Source: an uncultured Pelagibacteraceae bacterium
GTDB lineage: Bacteria; Pseudomonadota; Alphaproteobacteria; Pelagibacterales; Pelagibacteraceae
DNA length: 47,929 nt
Assembly (NCBI GenBank): GCA_902634485.1
Contig: CACPKA010000009.1
Coordinates: forward strand, 1-47,929
Direction: 5' to 3'
Shown: one piece after another, positions 1 to 8,321 of the stretch
Position numbering within the stretch: the first letter of the stretch is position 1
How the letters are laid out: the number at the start of each line of letters is the position of its first letter
Position numbers and translations under genes: made by a program
The notes under the pieces: model-generated
What the model was told of the DNA's origin: nothing
The model's input: the letters and a program-made list of their open reading frames with translations, nothing else
Databases searched by the model: none

Positions 1-1251
1 TCCTACAACATCAATTAAATCTTCAACAGTTATATAGTCACCTTTTCTTTTTGACATCTTAAAAGGTTTTCCATCTTTTATAAGTTTTACAAGCTGACTA
101 ACTTTACATTTAATTTTATTTTTATTACCAGAAAAAGCTTCAACAACAGAAGTAATTCTTTTTATATAACCAGCATGGTCTGCTCCAAGTATATTAATGA
201 GTACATCAAATCCTCTACTTAATTTATTTTGGTGGTAAGCAACATCGCCTGCAAAATAAGTCCATGTTTTGTCTGACTTCTGTAAAGCTCTATCTTTATC
301 ATCACCAAAATTAGTTGATTTGAATAATAATTGATTTCTTTTTACCCAATTTGTGTTTTTTTCAGACTCTGGGGCTTCTATTTGTCCTTCATAAATAAAA
401 TTCTTTTTTCTAAGAATTTCTACCGATTTATCAACCTCATTGTTGTTAATTATATCTGTCTCGTGAACAAAATTGTCATGTTTTATGCCAAGATTATTCA
501 AATTTGATTTAACAAATTTTAAAGATTGCTCAACAGATAACTTAGTTAAATCATTTGATATAGGTTCAAAATTTGAAAAGTCTAATTTATTATTTTCATT
601 AATAATATTGTTTGCAATATCTATTATATATTCCCCTGGGTACAAATTTGGATCATTATTTGGAAAAGTTTCTTTATAAAGAATTTCTCTAATTCTCAGA
701 TAAACAGATTTAGTAAAGCTTATAATTTGATTACCATAATCATTTACATAATATTCTTTAACTACATTATGTTTATTAAATTTTAAAATATTAGAAATAA
801 CATCGCCTAAGATAGCACCTCTACAATGTCCTACATGCAAAGGTCCTGTGGGATTGGCTGAAACAAATTCAATCAGATATTTTTTTTTATTGACTCCATT
901 TACAACGCCATATGTATCTGGTTTTTTTATTAAATTCTTAATAAAATCAATCCAAAACTTATTATTAAATTTAATATTAATGAATCCAGGCTTAACAGCT
1001 TCAATTTTATCAATATAAACATCTTCTTTTTTTATAAGTTTTATAAATTTATTTGCTAACTCAATTGGATTTGTAGAATTAATTTTTGCTAGTATCATTG
1101 ATGCATTTGATGATACATCGCAATCAAAATGTTTGGGTGGTATTTCAACGTTTATAGAATCGAGATTGTCAGGTAGTTTTAGTGAACCATTTTTACTTTC
1201 TTCTATTATAATTTTTTTAATTTTTTCTAAATAAATATCAAAAATGTTCAT
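1..1251 (-). CDS. argS: Arginyl-tRNA synthetase, 5' part (C-terminus beyond window)
   Basis: Charges tRNA-Arg with arginine in the cytoplasm. The frame starts at ATG 1251-1249 and stays open to base 1, giving 417 codons without a stop, so the C-terminal anticodon-binding part is outside the window. Reading the minus strand shows the class I signature as HVGH (within SANPTGPLHVGHCRGA) and a KMSK-type motif (FKMSKRKGD) close to the edge, both as expected for ArgS. The start codon overlaps the dgt stop as ATGA (4 bases), implying translational coupling and a dgt-argS operon. Identity is secure; only the missing C-terminus is unseen. Confidence 0.95.
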   Translation of the reverse strand, partial: MNIFDIYLEKIKKIIIEESKNGSLKLPDNLDSINVEIPPKHFDCDVSSNASMILAKINSTNPIELANKFIKLIKKEDVYIDKIEAVKPGFINIKFNNKFWIDFIKNLIKKPDTYGVVNGVNKKKYLIEFVSANPTGPLHVGHCRGAILGDVISNILKFNKHNVVKEYYVNDYGNQIISFTKSVYLRIREILYKETFPNNDPNLYPGEYIIDIANNIINENNKLDFSNFEPISNDLTKLSVEQSLKFVKSNLNNLGIKHDNFVHETDIINNNEVDKSVEILRKKNFIYEGQIEAPESEKNTNWVKRNQLLFKSTNFGDDKDRALQKSDKTWTYFAGDVAYHQNKLSRGFDVLINILGADHAGYIKRITSVVEAFSGNKNKIKCKVSQLVKLIKDGKPFKMSKRKGDYITVEDLIDVVG

Positions 1252-2363
1252 TTTTTATTATTATATAAGTTAATGGCATATCTATCTGTCATTCCAGATA
1301 TAAAATCTGCGATAGATCTATTTTTATTTTTTTTTAAATCTGATTTATTTAAAAACTTATATGGATTTTTTGAAATTAAGCCATATAATTTTTTTACTAT
1401 TTTCTTACCATTTTCATTTTTAATAATTACATTCTTGTTTCTATACATTTTTGCTTTTAGAAATATTTTAATTTCTTTTTCAATGTTAATAAATTTATTT
1501 GAAAAACATACTAATGTTTTTTGTGAATTATAAATTTTTTCAATATTATTAATCTTATTTTTTTTAATATTTTTTATTGTATTATTTATTAAATCTTTTA
1601 CCATTTTATCAATAGAATCTCTTATAATTTGATATATTAGAATATTATGATTATGACTATTTATATTTTTTTTATGAAATTTATAAATTTCTTTAAAAAA
1701 ATCTATCTCTATAAGATCTTCCAGTCTAAATAGATTGGCCTTTATTCCATCTTGAATATCATGATTATTATAAGCAATATCATCAGAGATTGAGGAAATT
1801 TGAGCTTCCAAAGAAGCAGATTTATTAAAAAAAATTTTACTTAAATTATTCAATCCAATAATTTTATTTATTTTTGAAGTATTTGTTATTGGACCGTTAT
1901 GTTTTAACAATCCATCTAAAGTCTCCAAAGTTAAATTTAATCCTTTAAATTTTAGATATTTGTTTTCTAAAAACATTACAATTCTTAACGTTTGAAGATT
2001 ATGGTCAAATCCACCATGCTTGTGCATGCATTCATTTAAGGCTTCTTCACCAGCATGACCAAATGGTGTATGACCCAAGTCATGTGCAAGACTGAGTGTC
2101 TCTGCTAGATCTTCATTTAAACCGAGGTATCTTGCTATAGACCTAGCTATTTGAGCAACTTCTATCGAATGAGTAATTCTAGTTCTATAATGATCGCCTT
2201 CCGTATTTACAAATACTTGAGTTTTATGTTTAAGCCTTCTAAATGAAGCGCTATGAATAATTCTATCCCTGTCTCTCTGGAATGGTGTTCTGTATTTATT
2301 AACAGATTCTTTATAAATACGTCCTTTGCTTTTAAATAAACCTAATTTTGTGAACTTTTTCAT
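1248..2363 (-). CDS. dgt: dGTPase-like deoxynucleotide triphosphohydrolase
   Basis: HD-domain phosphohydrolase expected to cleave dNTPs to deoxynucleoside plus triphosphate and so trim the dNTP pool. At 371 aa it has the size of the short dGTPase-like family. Seen: the opening block RTPFQRDRDRIIHSASFRRL around residues 26-44, TRITHSIEVAQIAR with H65, and SLAHDLGHTPFGHAGE with the HD pair H94-D95. A further aspartate-rich block (SDDIAYNNHDIQDG) lies near residue 195. The C-terminal half is lysine/asparagine-rich and less conserved. It is the first gene of the dgt-argS operon, divergent from erpA across 50 bases. The exact nucleotide preference of this subfamily is uncertain. Confidence 0.92.
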   Translation of the reverse strand: MKKFTKLGLFKSKGRIYKESVNKYRTPFQRDRDRIIHSASFRRLKHKTQVFVNTEGDHYRTRITHSIEVAQIARSIARYLGLNEDLAETLSLAHDLGHTPFGHAGEEALNECMHKHGGFDHNLQTLRIVMFLENKYLKFKGLNLTLETLDGLLKHNGPITNTSKINKIIGLNNLSKIFFNKSASLEAQISSISDDIAYNNHDIQDGIKANLFRLEDLIEIDFFKEIYKFHKKNINSHNHNILIYQIIRDSIDKMVKDLINNTIKNIKKNKINNIEKIYNSQKTLVCFSNKFINIEKEIKIFLKAKMYRNKNVIIKNENGKKIVKKLYGLISKNPYKFLNKSDLKKNKNRSIADFISGMTDRYAINLYNNKK

Positions 2364-2413
2364 ACTTTAAATTGATTAATTTAATATTATATTAGTAATA
2401 TCAGTGTTGAAAA

Positions 2414-2731
2414 ATGAATAAAGAAATTAAATTTACAGATAACGCAATAAAACAGATCAACTATCTACTCTCCAAAAAAGATAAAGGGTCCTTTTTTAGA
2501 ATCGCGATAAAAGGTGGTGGTTGTTCTGGATTTAAATATGATTTTTCTTTTGAAGAAAAACCTAGCAACGAAGATTTAAAATTTAACAATATAATTATTG
2601 ATAAAACTTCTGCGGATCTTTTAAAAGGTTCAGAGATCGATTACGCAACTGATTTAATTGGAGACTCATTTAAGATTTCTAACCCACAGAGTAAATCTTC
2701 TTGCGGTTGCGGAGTATCTTTCTCGCTTTAA
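2414..2731 (+). CDS. erpA: A-type iron-sulfur cluster carrier (HesB/IscA/ErpA family)
   Basis: Small (105 aa) iron-sulfur carrier that takes clusters from the assembly scaffold and passes them to apo-enzymes in the cytosol. The three cluster-ligand cysteines of the family are present: C37 in GGGCSGF and C97/C99 in the terminal SCGCGVSF. Length is normal. Likely clients in this window are LipA and IlvD. Its stop overlaps the xthA start by one base (TAATG), so the two are probably co-translated. ErpA, IscA and SufA cannot be separated by eye; erpA is preferred because no suf or isc genes are adjacent. Confidence 0.88.
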   Translation: MNKEIKFTDNAIKQINYLLSKKDKGSFFRIAIKGGGCSGFKYDFSFEEKPSNEDLKFNNIIIDKTSADLLKGSEIDYATDLIGDSFKISNPQSKSSCGCGVSFSL

Positions 2732-3507
2732 TGATTATTAGCTCCTGGAATGTTAACTCAGTAAGAGCTCGAATTGATAATATTAAAGAATACTTAAAAA
2801 AATTCTCACCAGACATATTAATGATGCAGGAAATCAAAACTCCTGATGAAACTTATCCTTATGATGATTTTAATTTGCTAAAATATGAAAATTATGTATT
2901 TGGTCAGAAAAGCTACAATGGTGTTGCTATCGTTTCAAAAAAAAAATTAAACAATATTCAAAATGATATTTTTAAAGATAAAAATAAACAATCAAGAATA
3001 ATATCAGCAGAAATCAAACATAAAAAAAAAGATATAATTTTAATAAATATTTATACTCCAAATGGAAATCCGGTTGATACAGATAAATATACCTATAAAA
3101 TTTATTGGCTAGACAGCTTAATTAAAAAATTAAAATCTTTATCTGGAAAAAATGAAAATATAATTGTTGGAGGCGACTTTAACATCATACCATCAGCTGA
3201 AGATGTTCATAATCCGAAAAATTATGAAAATGATGCTTTATTTAGATTAGAAATAAGAAAAAAATTAAGAGAATTAATTAATTTAGGTTTTCATGACGCT
3301 TATAGACATATTTATCCTGAAAAAGAAGGATATACCTTTTGGGATTATACTAGTGGAGCTTGGCAAAAAAATAATGGAATGAGAATTGATCACTTCTTAG
3401 TTTCTAGTTCATTAATTAACATTGTTAAGGATGTTAAAATAAATAAGTTTCCACGTGGAAGACAAAAACCATCTGATCATACACCTATTGAATTAGAATT
3501 AGCTTAA
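2731..3507 (+). CDS. xthA: Exodeoxyribonuclease III (AP endonuclease)
   Basis: Repairs abasic sites and trims 3' ends in base-excision repair. The frame is open from ATG 2701, but I choose ATG 2731 because it gives the family's standard N-terminus (MIISSWNVNSVRAR) and overlaps the erpA stop as TAATG; the upstream ten codons are antisense-like readthrough of the erpA CGCG region. From 2731 it is 258 aa. Catalytic residues visible: N8, E34 in QEIK, D149/N151 in GGDFNI, and D249-H250 in SDHTP. Its 3' end overlaps the convergent oxidoreductase gene by 9 bases. Confidence 0.93.
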   Translation: MIISSWNVNSVRARIDNIKEYLKKFSPDILMMQEIKTPDETYPYDDFNLLKYENYVFGQKSYNGVAIVSKKKLNNIQNDIFKDKNKQSRIISAEIKHKKKDIILINIYTPNGNPVDTDKYTYKIYWLDSLIKKLKSLSGKNENIIVGGDFNIIPSAEDVHNPKNYENDALFRLEIRKKLRELINLGFHDAYRHIYPEKEGYTFWDYTSGAWQKNNGMRIDHFLVSSSLINIVKDVKINKFPRGRQKPSDHTPIELELA

Positions 3508-4497
3508 AGATTTAATTTTATTTACTAATTCTTCATTTATATTTCTTGGGCCTTTATCTAATCTATTTTTATGACGTCTTTCACCAGGAAGTCTAACTCC
3601 TTCCATTGATTTCATTTTGTTAAAAAATTCATCTGAATGTTTATTCCAGTCACCACCAGAAATTTTATCAGGAGACATTGCTAAAATAAACTCTCCTCCT
3701 GCAGGTGGGCCACCGTCATTGGTATCTTTTGCAGCAGTTTCATAACTGAAAGCCTCTCCTAGTAAAGCTCCAGCAAGCAATTCTACCATCATTGCAATTC
3801 CTGATCCCTTGTAACCGCCAAATGGAAGTATTACTCCTCCTTTAGCTATTTCATTTGGATCTGTTGTTTCTTTTCCATCTTTATTTAAACCAGTTCCAAT
3901 AGGAACTTTGTGACCTTCTCTAGCGGCAACTTGAACCTCTCCCATTGCCATTGAAGCTGTAGCCATATCATAAACAACAGGAGTTTTTCCTGGTCTAGGC
4001 CAAGCAAAAGAAATTGGATTAGTTCCAAATAAAGCTTTCTTTGCTCCAGCAGGTGCTACCATTGGTTTATAGGATGTGCATGCAAACGCTACTAAACCTT
4101 CTTCAGCAATAGCTTCTGTTTCAGGCCACATAGCAGCCATGTGATGTGAATTCGTAATTGCTAATATCGCAACTCCTGTTTCTTTAGCGGCTTTTACCAA
4201 TTCTGGTATGCCAACTTTTAAAACCATTGGTGCTAAAGCATGATTTCCCAAAATCTTAATCACACTTGGAGAAATTTTTTTAACTTCTGGTCTAGCTTTG
4301 CCATCTATTTTTTTGCTTTTTAAACCAGCAACATAAGCAGGAAGTCTAAATAAACCATGAGACAAAGACCCATCTCTTTCAGCTTTCATAATAGTCTCTG
4401 ATAAAATATTTGCATTTTCTTGATCGCAACCATTTGCAAGTAATGTTTTATTGGCTAACTGATAAATTTCATCTAGTGACAAGGAAACGGTATTCAT
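3499..4497 (-). CDS. Ldh2/malate dehydrogenase-family oxidoreductase
   Basis: 332-aa NAD(P)-dependent oxidoreductase of the Ldh_2 family, which includes YbiC, ureidoglycolate, (2R)-3-sulfolactate and piperideine-2-carboxylate/pyrroline-2-carboxylate reductases. Seen: DGSLSHGLFRLPAY near residue 36-50 (the conserved SHG segment with its catalytic His), NSHHMAAM, GTNPISFAWPRP and GGYKGSGIAMMVELL. The substrate cannot be read from sequence; members act on 2-hydroxy acids or cyclic imino acids. It overlaps xthA tail-to-tail and is divergent from the TauE/SafE exporter with only 19 bases between start codons. A sulfolactate role, linked to the exporter next door, is possible but unsupported. Confidence 0.85.
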   Translation of the reverse strand: MNTVSLSLDEIYQLANKTLLANGCDQENANILSETIMKAERDGSLSHGLFRLPAYVAGLKSKKIDGKARPEVKKISPSVIKILGNHALAPMVLKVGIPELVKAAKETGVAILAITNSHHMAAMWPETEAIAEEGLVAFACTSYKPMVAPAGAKKALFGTNPISFAWPRPGKTPVVYDMATASMAMGEVQVAAREGHKVPIGTGLNKDGKETTDPNEIAKGGVILPFGGYKGSGIAMMVELLAGALLGEAFSYETAAKDTNDGGPPAGGEFILAMSPDKISGGDWNKHSDEFFNKMKSMEGVRLPGERRHKNRLDKGPRNINEELVNKIKSLS

Positions 4498-4516
4498 ATA
4501 ATTAAATTAGTAGAAA

Positions 4517-5269
4517 ATGCTTATATTATCAATTTTATTCTTTGTAACTGCTACATTATATTCAAGCGTTGGGTTTGGTGGCGGTTCAACATATTTAGCA
4601 TTGCTTTTAATATGGGGTGTTCCCTATTATATATTTCCTGCTATTGCACTATTATGTAATATTTTTGTCGTATCAGGAAATTGTTTCAATTACATCAGGG
4701 CAGGTAATTTAAATTTAAAATTATTAGTACCATACTTAATTGGATCCGTTCCTTTAGCTTTTATTGGTGGATCATTAGAAATTGACAAAAGTTTATTTGA
4801 AGTATTATTGTTTTTTGTTCTATCTGCAGCAGGTATTTTGTTATTATTTAAATTTAAATCATATGATGATATTGAAAGTAACTACAAAAAAATTCCTTTT
4901 ATAGTTTCTTTATTTATAGGATCCTTATTAGGCCTTATTTCTGGAGTTGTAGGTATAGGTGGAGGTATATTTTTAAGCCCTATTCTTTTTTTATTAAGGG
5001 CTGGCAAACCTCAGCAAATAGTTACAACTGCTTCAATATTTATTTTGATTAATTCAGTCTCTGGAATAATAGGTCAATTAACAAAGAACGCAGTTTTCAA
5101 CGAAATTAGCAATTATTGGGTGCTACTATTAGCTGTTATAATTGGTGGTCAATTAGGTAACTTTTTAAATCTCAAACTTTTTTCTACAAAAATATTAGCT
5201 TTGTTAACTGCTGTATTAGTTATTTTTGTAGCTATTAGAATGGGTTTAAAATTAGCAGCCTTTGAATGA
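4517..5269 (+). CDS. TauE/SafE-family membrane transporter
   Basis: 250-aa inner-membrane protein with about eight hydrophobic segments arranged as two related halves. Each half carries the glycine-rich family motif: SSVGFGGGSTYLALLL near residue 16 and SGVVGIGGGIFLSPIL near residue 141. Family members export sulfite, sulfoacetate or other small organic anions, or import them; the substrate here is unknown. The start sits 19 bases from that of the divergent Ldh2-family gene, so co-regulation is plausible. The 3' end overlaps znuA by 18 bases in convergent orientation. Confidence 0.87.
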   Translation: MLILSILFFVTATLYSSVGFGGGSTYLALLLIWGVPYYIFPAIALLCNIFVVSGNCFNYIRAGNLNLKLLVPYLIGSVPLAFIGGSLEIDKSLFEVLLFFVLSAAGILLLFKFKSYDDIESNYKKIPFIVSLFIGSLLGLISGVVGIGGGIFLSPILFLLRAGKPQQIVTTASIFILINSVSGIIGQLTKNAVFNEISNYWVLLLAVIIGGQLGNFLNLKLFSTKILALLTAVLVIFVAIRMGLKLAAFE

Positions 5270-6223
5270 TTTAGACATATTTCTAATCAAATCAAAATAT
5301 AAACCTTTTCCTGGGTCTAGAGTTGCTCCTAATGGATCTAATACACCGGTGCTAATATTCATATCTTTAGCAACTGCATTTATTATATCAGGATTAAATT
5401 GAGGTTCAGAAAATATACAGCTAACCTTATCATGCTCGATTATTTCCCTAATTTCAGATAATTGTTCTGCACCAGGCATAACATCAGTATTGACTGTAAA
5501 TGCACCTAAGACGGTAACATTAAATCTCTCTTCAAAATATTGATAAGCATCATGAAAAACAATAGATTTGAAATCTTTATTTAGTTCAGACTTAACATTT
5601 TTTGTTAGTCCATCAATATCTTTTAAAGCTTTATTTAAATTGTTTCTATAAATAGAAGCATTTTTTTCATCGTTTTCTATTAAATGTTCAACCATTTCAT
5701 TTAAGATAACTTTTGCATTTTCTGGATCTAACCAAATATGTGGGTCGTATTCTCCATGTGCATGGCCTTCGTGGCCATCTTCATCGTGTCCGTGGTCATC
5801 GTGATCATCTTCTTTGTGACCATCTTCATCGTGTCCGTGATCATCGTGACCATCAAAAATATTTCTTTCTCTAAATTTTAATTTTGTTAAACCTTTGATT
5901 TCCATCAACTCAATTTTTTCAGCATTTTTAGCTATTGATTTTAATGGTTTTTCTAAAAAATTTTCTAAACCCTCTCCTACCCAAAATATAAGATTAGCTT
6001 CTTGTAGCATTTTTGCGTGTGATGGTTTTAGAGCAAATCCATGCGGTGAAGCATATCCGTCTACTATCAAATCAGGTTTACCGACGCCATCCATTAGATA
6101 GCTAGCCAGGGAATGTATTGGTTTAATAGATGCAACTACTTTCAAATCAGCATTTGCTGATGTAAATATAGTTAAGAATGATAGTATTGATAAGATAAAT
6201 GGTATTTTTTTTAGATTTTTCAT
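5252..6223 (-). CDS. znuA: Zinc ABC transporter, periplasmic zinc-binding protein
   Basis: Captures zinc in the periplasm and hands it to ZnuB. 323 aa with a signal peptide (positive MKNLKK, hydrophobic core, cleavage probably after SANA near residue 25). Zinc ligands expected from the family are H61 (SPHGF), H162 (YDPHIWLDP) and H224 (VFHDAY). A histidine/aspartate-rich loop covers residues 126-157 and contains a 15-residue tandem duplication (126-140 and 141-155), larger than a minimal ZnuA loop; such loops buffer zinc. It is transcribed away from znuCB-zur from an intergenic region with two Zur boxes, the nearer ending 20 bases upstream of its start. The last 18 bases overlap the convergent exporter gene. 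Confidence 0.95.
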   Translation of the reverse strand: MKNLKKIPFILSILSFLTIFTSANADLKVVASIKPIHSLASYLMDGVGKPDLIVDGYASPHGFALKPSHAKMLQEANLIFWVGEGLENFLEKPLKSIAKNAEKIELMEIKGLTKLKFRERNIFDGHDDHGHDEDGHKEDDHDDHGHDEDGHEGHAHGEYDPHIWLDPENAKVILNEMVEHLIENDEKNASIYRNNLNKALKDIDGLTKNVKSELNKDFKSIVFHDAYQYFEERFNVTVLGAFTVNTDVMPGAEQLSEIREIIEHDKVSCIFSEPQFNPDIINAVAKDMNISTGVLDPLGATLDPGKGLYFDLIRNMSKSFKGC

Positions 6224-6242
6224 ATGTTGAGTATTAATTTAT

Positions 6243-6257
6243 TGTTATAATATAACA
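6243..6257. promoter_or_regulatory. Zur box 1 (perfect palindrome)
   Basis: TGTTATAATATAACA is a perfect 7-1-7 palindrome centred at 6250 in the znuA/znuCB-zur intergenic region. It matches the core of the published proteobacterial Zur operator (GTTATANTATAAC). It lies 20 bases upstream of znuA and 39 bases upstream of znuC, so zinc-loaded Zur bound here could block both directions. Confidence 0.9.
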
Positions 6258-6260
6258 TTA

Positions 6261-6275
6261 TGTAATAATATAACA
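6261..6275. promoter_or_regulatory. Zur box 2 (one mismatch from box 1)
   Basis: TGTAATAATATAACA differs from box 1 at a single base and lies exactly 18 bases further on (centre 6268), close to two helical turns, so two Zur dimers could sit on nearly the same DNA face. It ends 20 bases before the znuC start, the same distance as box 1 from znuA. Confidence 0.82.
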
Positions 6276-6295
6276 TTATAAAGTCAAGCAGTAAA

Positions 6296-7042
6296 ATGGG
6301 AACAAATAGTAACACATTAGTGAAATTAAAAAATGCAGGTTATCAGCAAAATGATAAGTGGCTTGTAAAAGGAGTATCACTAGAGGTTGAAAAAGGTAAA
6401 ATTGTAACGCTTATAGGCCCTAATGGTTCTGGAAAAAGCACAACAGCGAAAATTGCTTTAGGTATTTATAAAAAATTTGATGGTGAAGTTGAAAAATATA
6501 CTAACAAAATTGGTTATGTCCCTCAAAAAGTTTCGATAGATTGGACATTGCCACTCAGGGTTAAAGATTTTATGGTCTTAACAGAAAACCTTAAAGATGA
6601 TGCTATAGATGAAGCTCTTTCATTAACTGGTGTAGTGCATCTAAAAAATAAAAACCTAGGTAATTTATCTGGTGGTGAATTTCAAAGAGTTTTACTAGCA
6701 AGAGCTATTTCAAAAAAACCAGATCTATTAGTACTAGATGAACCTGTTCAAGGTGTGGATTTCACTGGCGAAATTGCCTTGTATGAATTGATAAAAAAAA
6801 TATCTGAAGAACTTAATTGTGGAATTTTATTAATATCTCATGACTTGCATACTGTAATGAGTGCTACAGACCATGTTGTATGCTTAAATGGTCATGTGTG
6901 CTGCTCAGGTTCACCAATTGATGTAGCAAAAAATAATGAGTATAAAGCTTTGTTTGGTGAACAAGCTGCTCAAACACTTTCAATTTATGAACATAAACAT
7001 GATCATGTTCACTCTCACGAAGGAGAAATAAAGAAAAACTAA
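6296..7042 (+). CDS. znuC: Zinc ABC transporter, ATPase
   Basis: Powers zinc import through ZnuB. 248 aa; Walker A GPNGSGKS at 41-48, signature LSGGE at 124-128, Walker B LLVLDEP at 144-150 and the switch histidine in LLISHDLH near 183. The C-terminus ends in a histidine-rich tail (EHKHDHVHSHEGE), a plausible zinc-sensing or binding extension. The stop is directly followed by the znuB ATG. Control by the two upstream Zur boxes is inferred from their position. Confidence 0.95.
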   Translation: MGTNSNTLVKLKNAGYQQNDKWLVKGVSLEVEKGKIVTLIGPNGSGKSTTAKIALGIYKKFDGEVEKYTNKIGYVPQKVSIDWTLPLRVKDFMVLTENLKDDAIDEALSLTGVVHLKNKNLGNLSGGEFQRVLLARAISKKPDLLVLDEPVQGVDFTGEIALYELIKKISEELNCGILLISHDLHTVMSATDHVVCLNGHVCCSGSPIDVAKNNEYKALFGEQAAQTLSIYEHKHDHVHSHEGEIKKN

Positions 7043-7846
7043 ATGTTTGATGATTTTTTTATAAGAGCTTTAGTAGCAGGAATTGGTGTTGCTTTTGTAA
7101 CAGGTCCTCTTGGATGTTTTGTTGTTTGGAGAAGATTATCTTATTTTGGAGATACACTTTCACACTCAGCTTTACTTGGTGTTACAATGGCATATTCTTT
7201 TGAGTTTAATATTGCTATTTCAGTTTTTATAATTTCATCTGTAATAGCTTTAATTTTAATTCAACTCCAAAGAAAAACAAATCTTCCAGGCGATGCTTTG
7301 CTCGGTCTTTTAGCTCACTCCTCTTTAGCAGTAGGATTAGTAGTAATTGGATTTTTAACGTTTATTAGATTTGATATTATGGGATTATTATTTGGAGATA
7401 TATTAGCGGTAACAGTTAATGATTTAATTATTATATGGGCTGGTGGTGCATTAATTTTATTAGTATTAAAATTAATTTGGAAACCTTTATTCGCATCTAC
7501 GGTAAATTATGAATTAGCAGAAGCCGAAGGTTTAAATCCAGATAGAGCAAAAGCAATATTTACAATTTTAATGGCTGCAATTATTGCAATTTCAATTAAA
7601 ATGGTTGGACTGTTGTTAATTACTGGAATGTTAATTATTCCAGCTGCAATGGCTAGAAACATATCTGACACCCCACAAAAAATGGTACTGTTTTCAATAA
7701 TTGGAGGCTTGTTATCTGTAATAATAGGACTGTTTTCTTCACTGGAGTTTAATACTGCATCAGGACCTTCAATAATAACAGCATCTTTAGTTCTATTTAT
7801 ACTTTCATTATTAAAAATAAAACAATCCATTCAATTGAAAAACTAA
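7043..7846 (+). CDS. znuB: Zinc ABC transporter, permease
   Basis: 267-aa integral membrane protein of the ABC-3 family with about eight hydrophobic helices; forms the zinc channel with ZnuC. Family-typical stretches include RRLSYFGDTLSHSALLG near residues 30-46 and GLLLITGMLIIPAAMAR near 188-204. It begins at the base after the znuC stop and is followed after 24 bases by zur, giving a znuC-znuB-zur operon. Confidence 0.94.
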   Translation: MFDDFFIRALVAGIGVAFVTGPLGCFVVWRRLSYFGDTLSHSALLGVTMAYSFEFNIAISVFIISSVIALILIQLQRKTNLPGDALLGLLAHSSLAVGLVVIGFLTFIRFDIMGLLFGDILAVTVNDLIIIWAGGALILLVLKLIWKPLFASTVNYELAEAEGLNPDRAKAIFTILMAAIIAISIKMVGLLLITGMLIIPAAMARNISDTPQKMVLFSIIGGLLSVIIGLFSSLEFNTASGPSIITASLVLFILSLLKIKQSIQLKN

Positions 7847-7870
7847 TGGGTAACTGGTAAAATATAAAAA

Positions 7871-8263
7871 ATGCAAAAACAAACTTTACTAACAAAAAAT
7901 CAGCAAATTATTTTTGATTTAATTGATAAATCTCCTGAACCAATGAAAGCTTATTCAATACTTTTTAATGTTCAAAAAAAAGGTATTAAAGCTCCCCTGC
8001 AAGTTTATCGTGCATTAGATAAGCTAGTTGAGATAGGAAAAATTCATAAAATTGAGAGTAGAAATGCTTTTATTGCGTGTCACAATTCAAGTTGTCAGGT
8101 AGCAAAAGCTACTGCATTTTCAATCTGTGAAATCTGTGAAAAAGTAACAGAAATAAGTAGCGCAGGTCTTTCTAAATACTTAGCTAATTTCAAAGACAAA
8201 GATGGTATGAAATATAGTAAATACAATCTTGAGTTTTTTGGATTATGCAAAAAGTGTAGATAA
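7871..8263 (+). CDS. zur: Fur-family zinc uptake regulator
   Basis: 130-aa Fur-family repressor. The N-terminal winged helix is seen in QQIIFDLIDKSPEPMKAYSI and PLQVYRALDKLVEIGKIHKI (residues about 12-62). The C-terminal half has paired cysteines in CEIC and CKKC, the structural zinc site of Fur/Zur proteins. Zur rather than Fur is chosen because it is the last gene of the znuCB operon, downstream of two Zur-type operators; it would thus repress itself together with zinc import. It is slightly short for the family but has no missing core element that I can see. Confidence 0.92.
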   Translation: MQKQTLLTKNQQIIFDLIDKSPEPMKAYSILFNVQKKGIKAPLQVYRALDKLVEIGKIHKIESRNAFIACHNSSCQVAKATAFSICEICEKVTEISSAGLSKYLANFKDKDGMKYSKYNLEFFGLCKKCR

Positions 8264-8321
8264 TCCTTTATTTTAATAAATTCTTAACATAACTGAAATA
8301 ATAATAACGAAAGGAAATTTT

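Noticed and set aside
2701..2730. Ten extra N-terminal codons for xthA
   Set aside because: They lie inside the erpA 3' end and precede the family's standard N-terminus; the ATG at 2731 overlaps the erpA stop as TAATG.
5759..5848. Possible short-repeat (CRISPR-like) array
   Set aside because: It is two in-frame 45-base units inside znuA coding for the histidine loop, with no spacers.
8286..8310. Pho-box-like CTTAACA/CTGAAAT before the arsenic operon
   Set aside because: The two units are 10 rather than 11 bases apart and match the consensus poorly.
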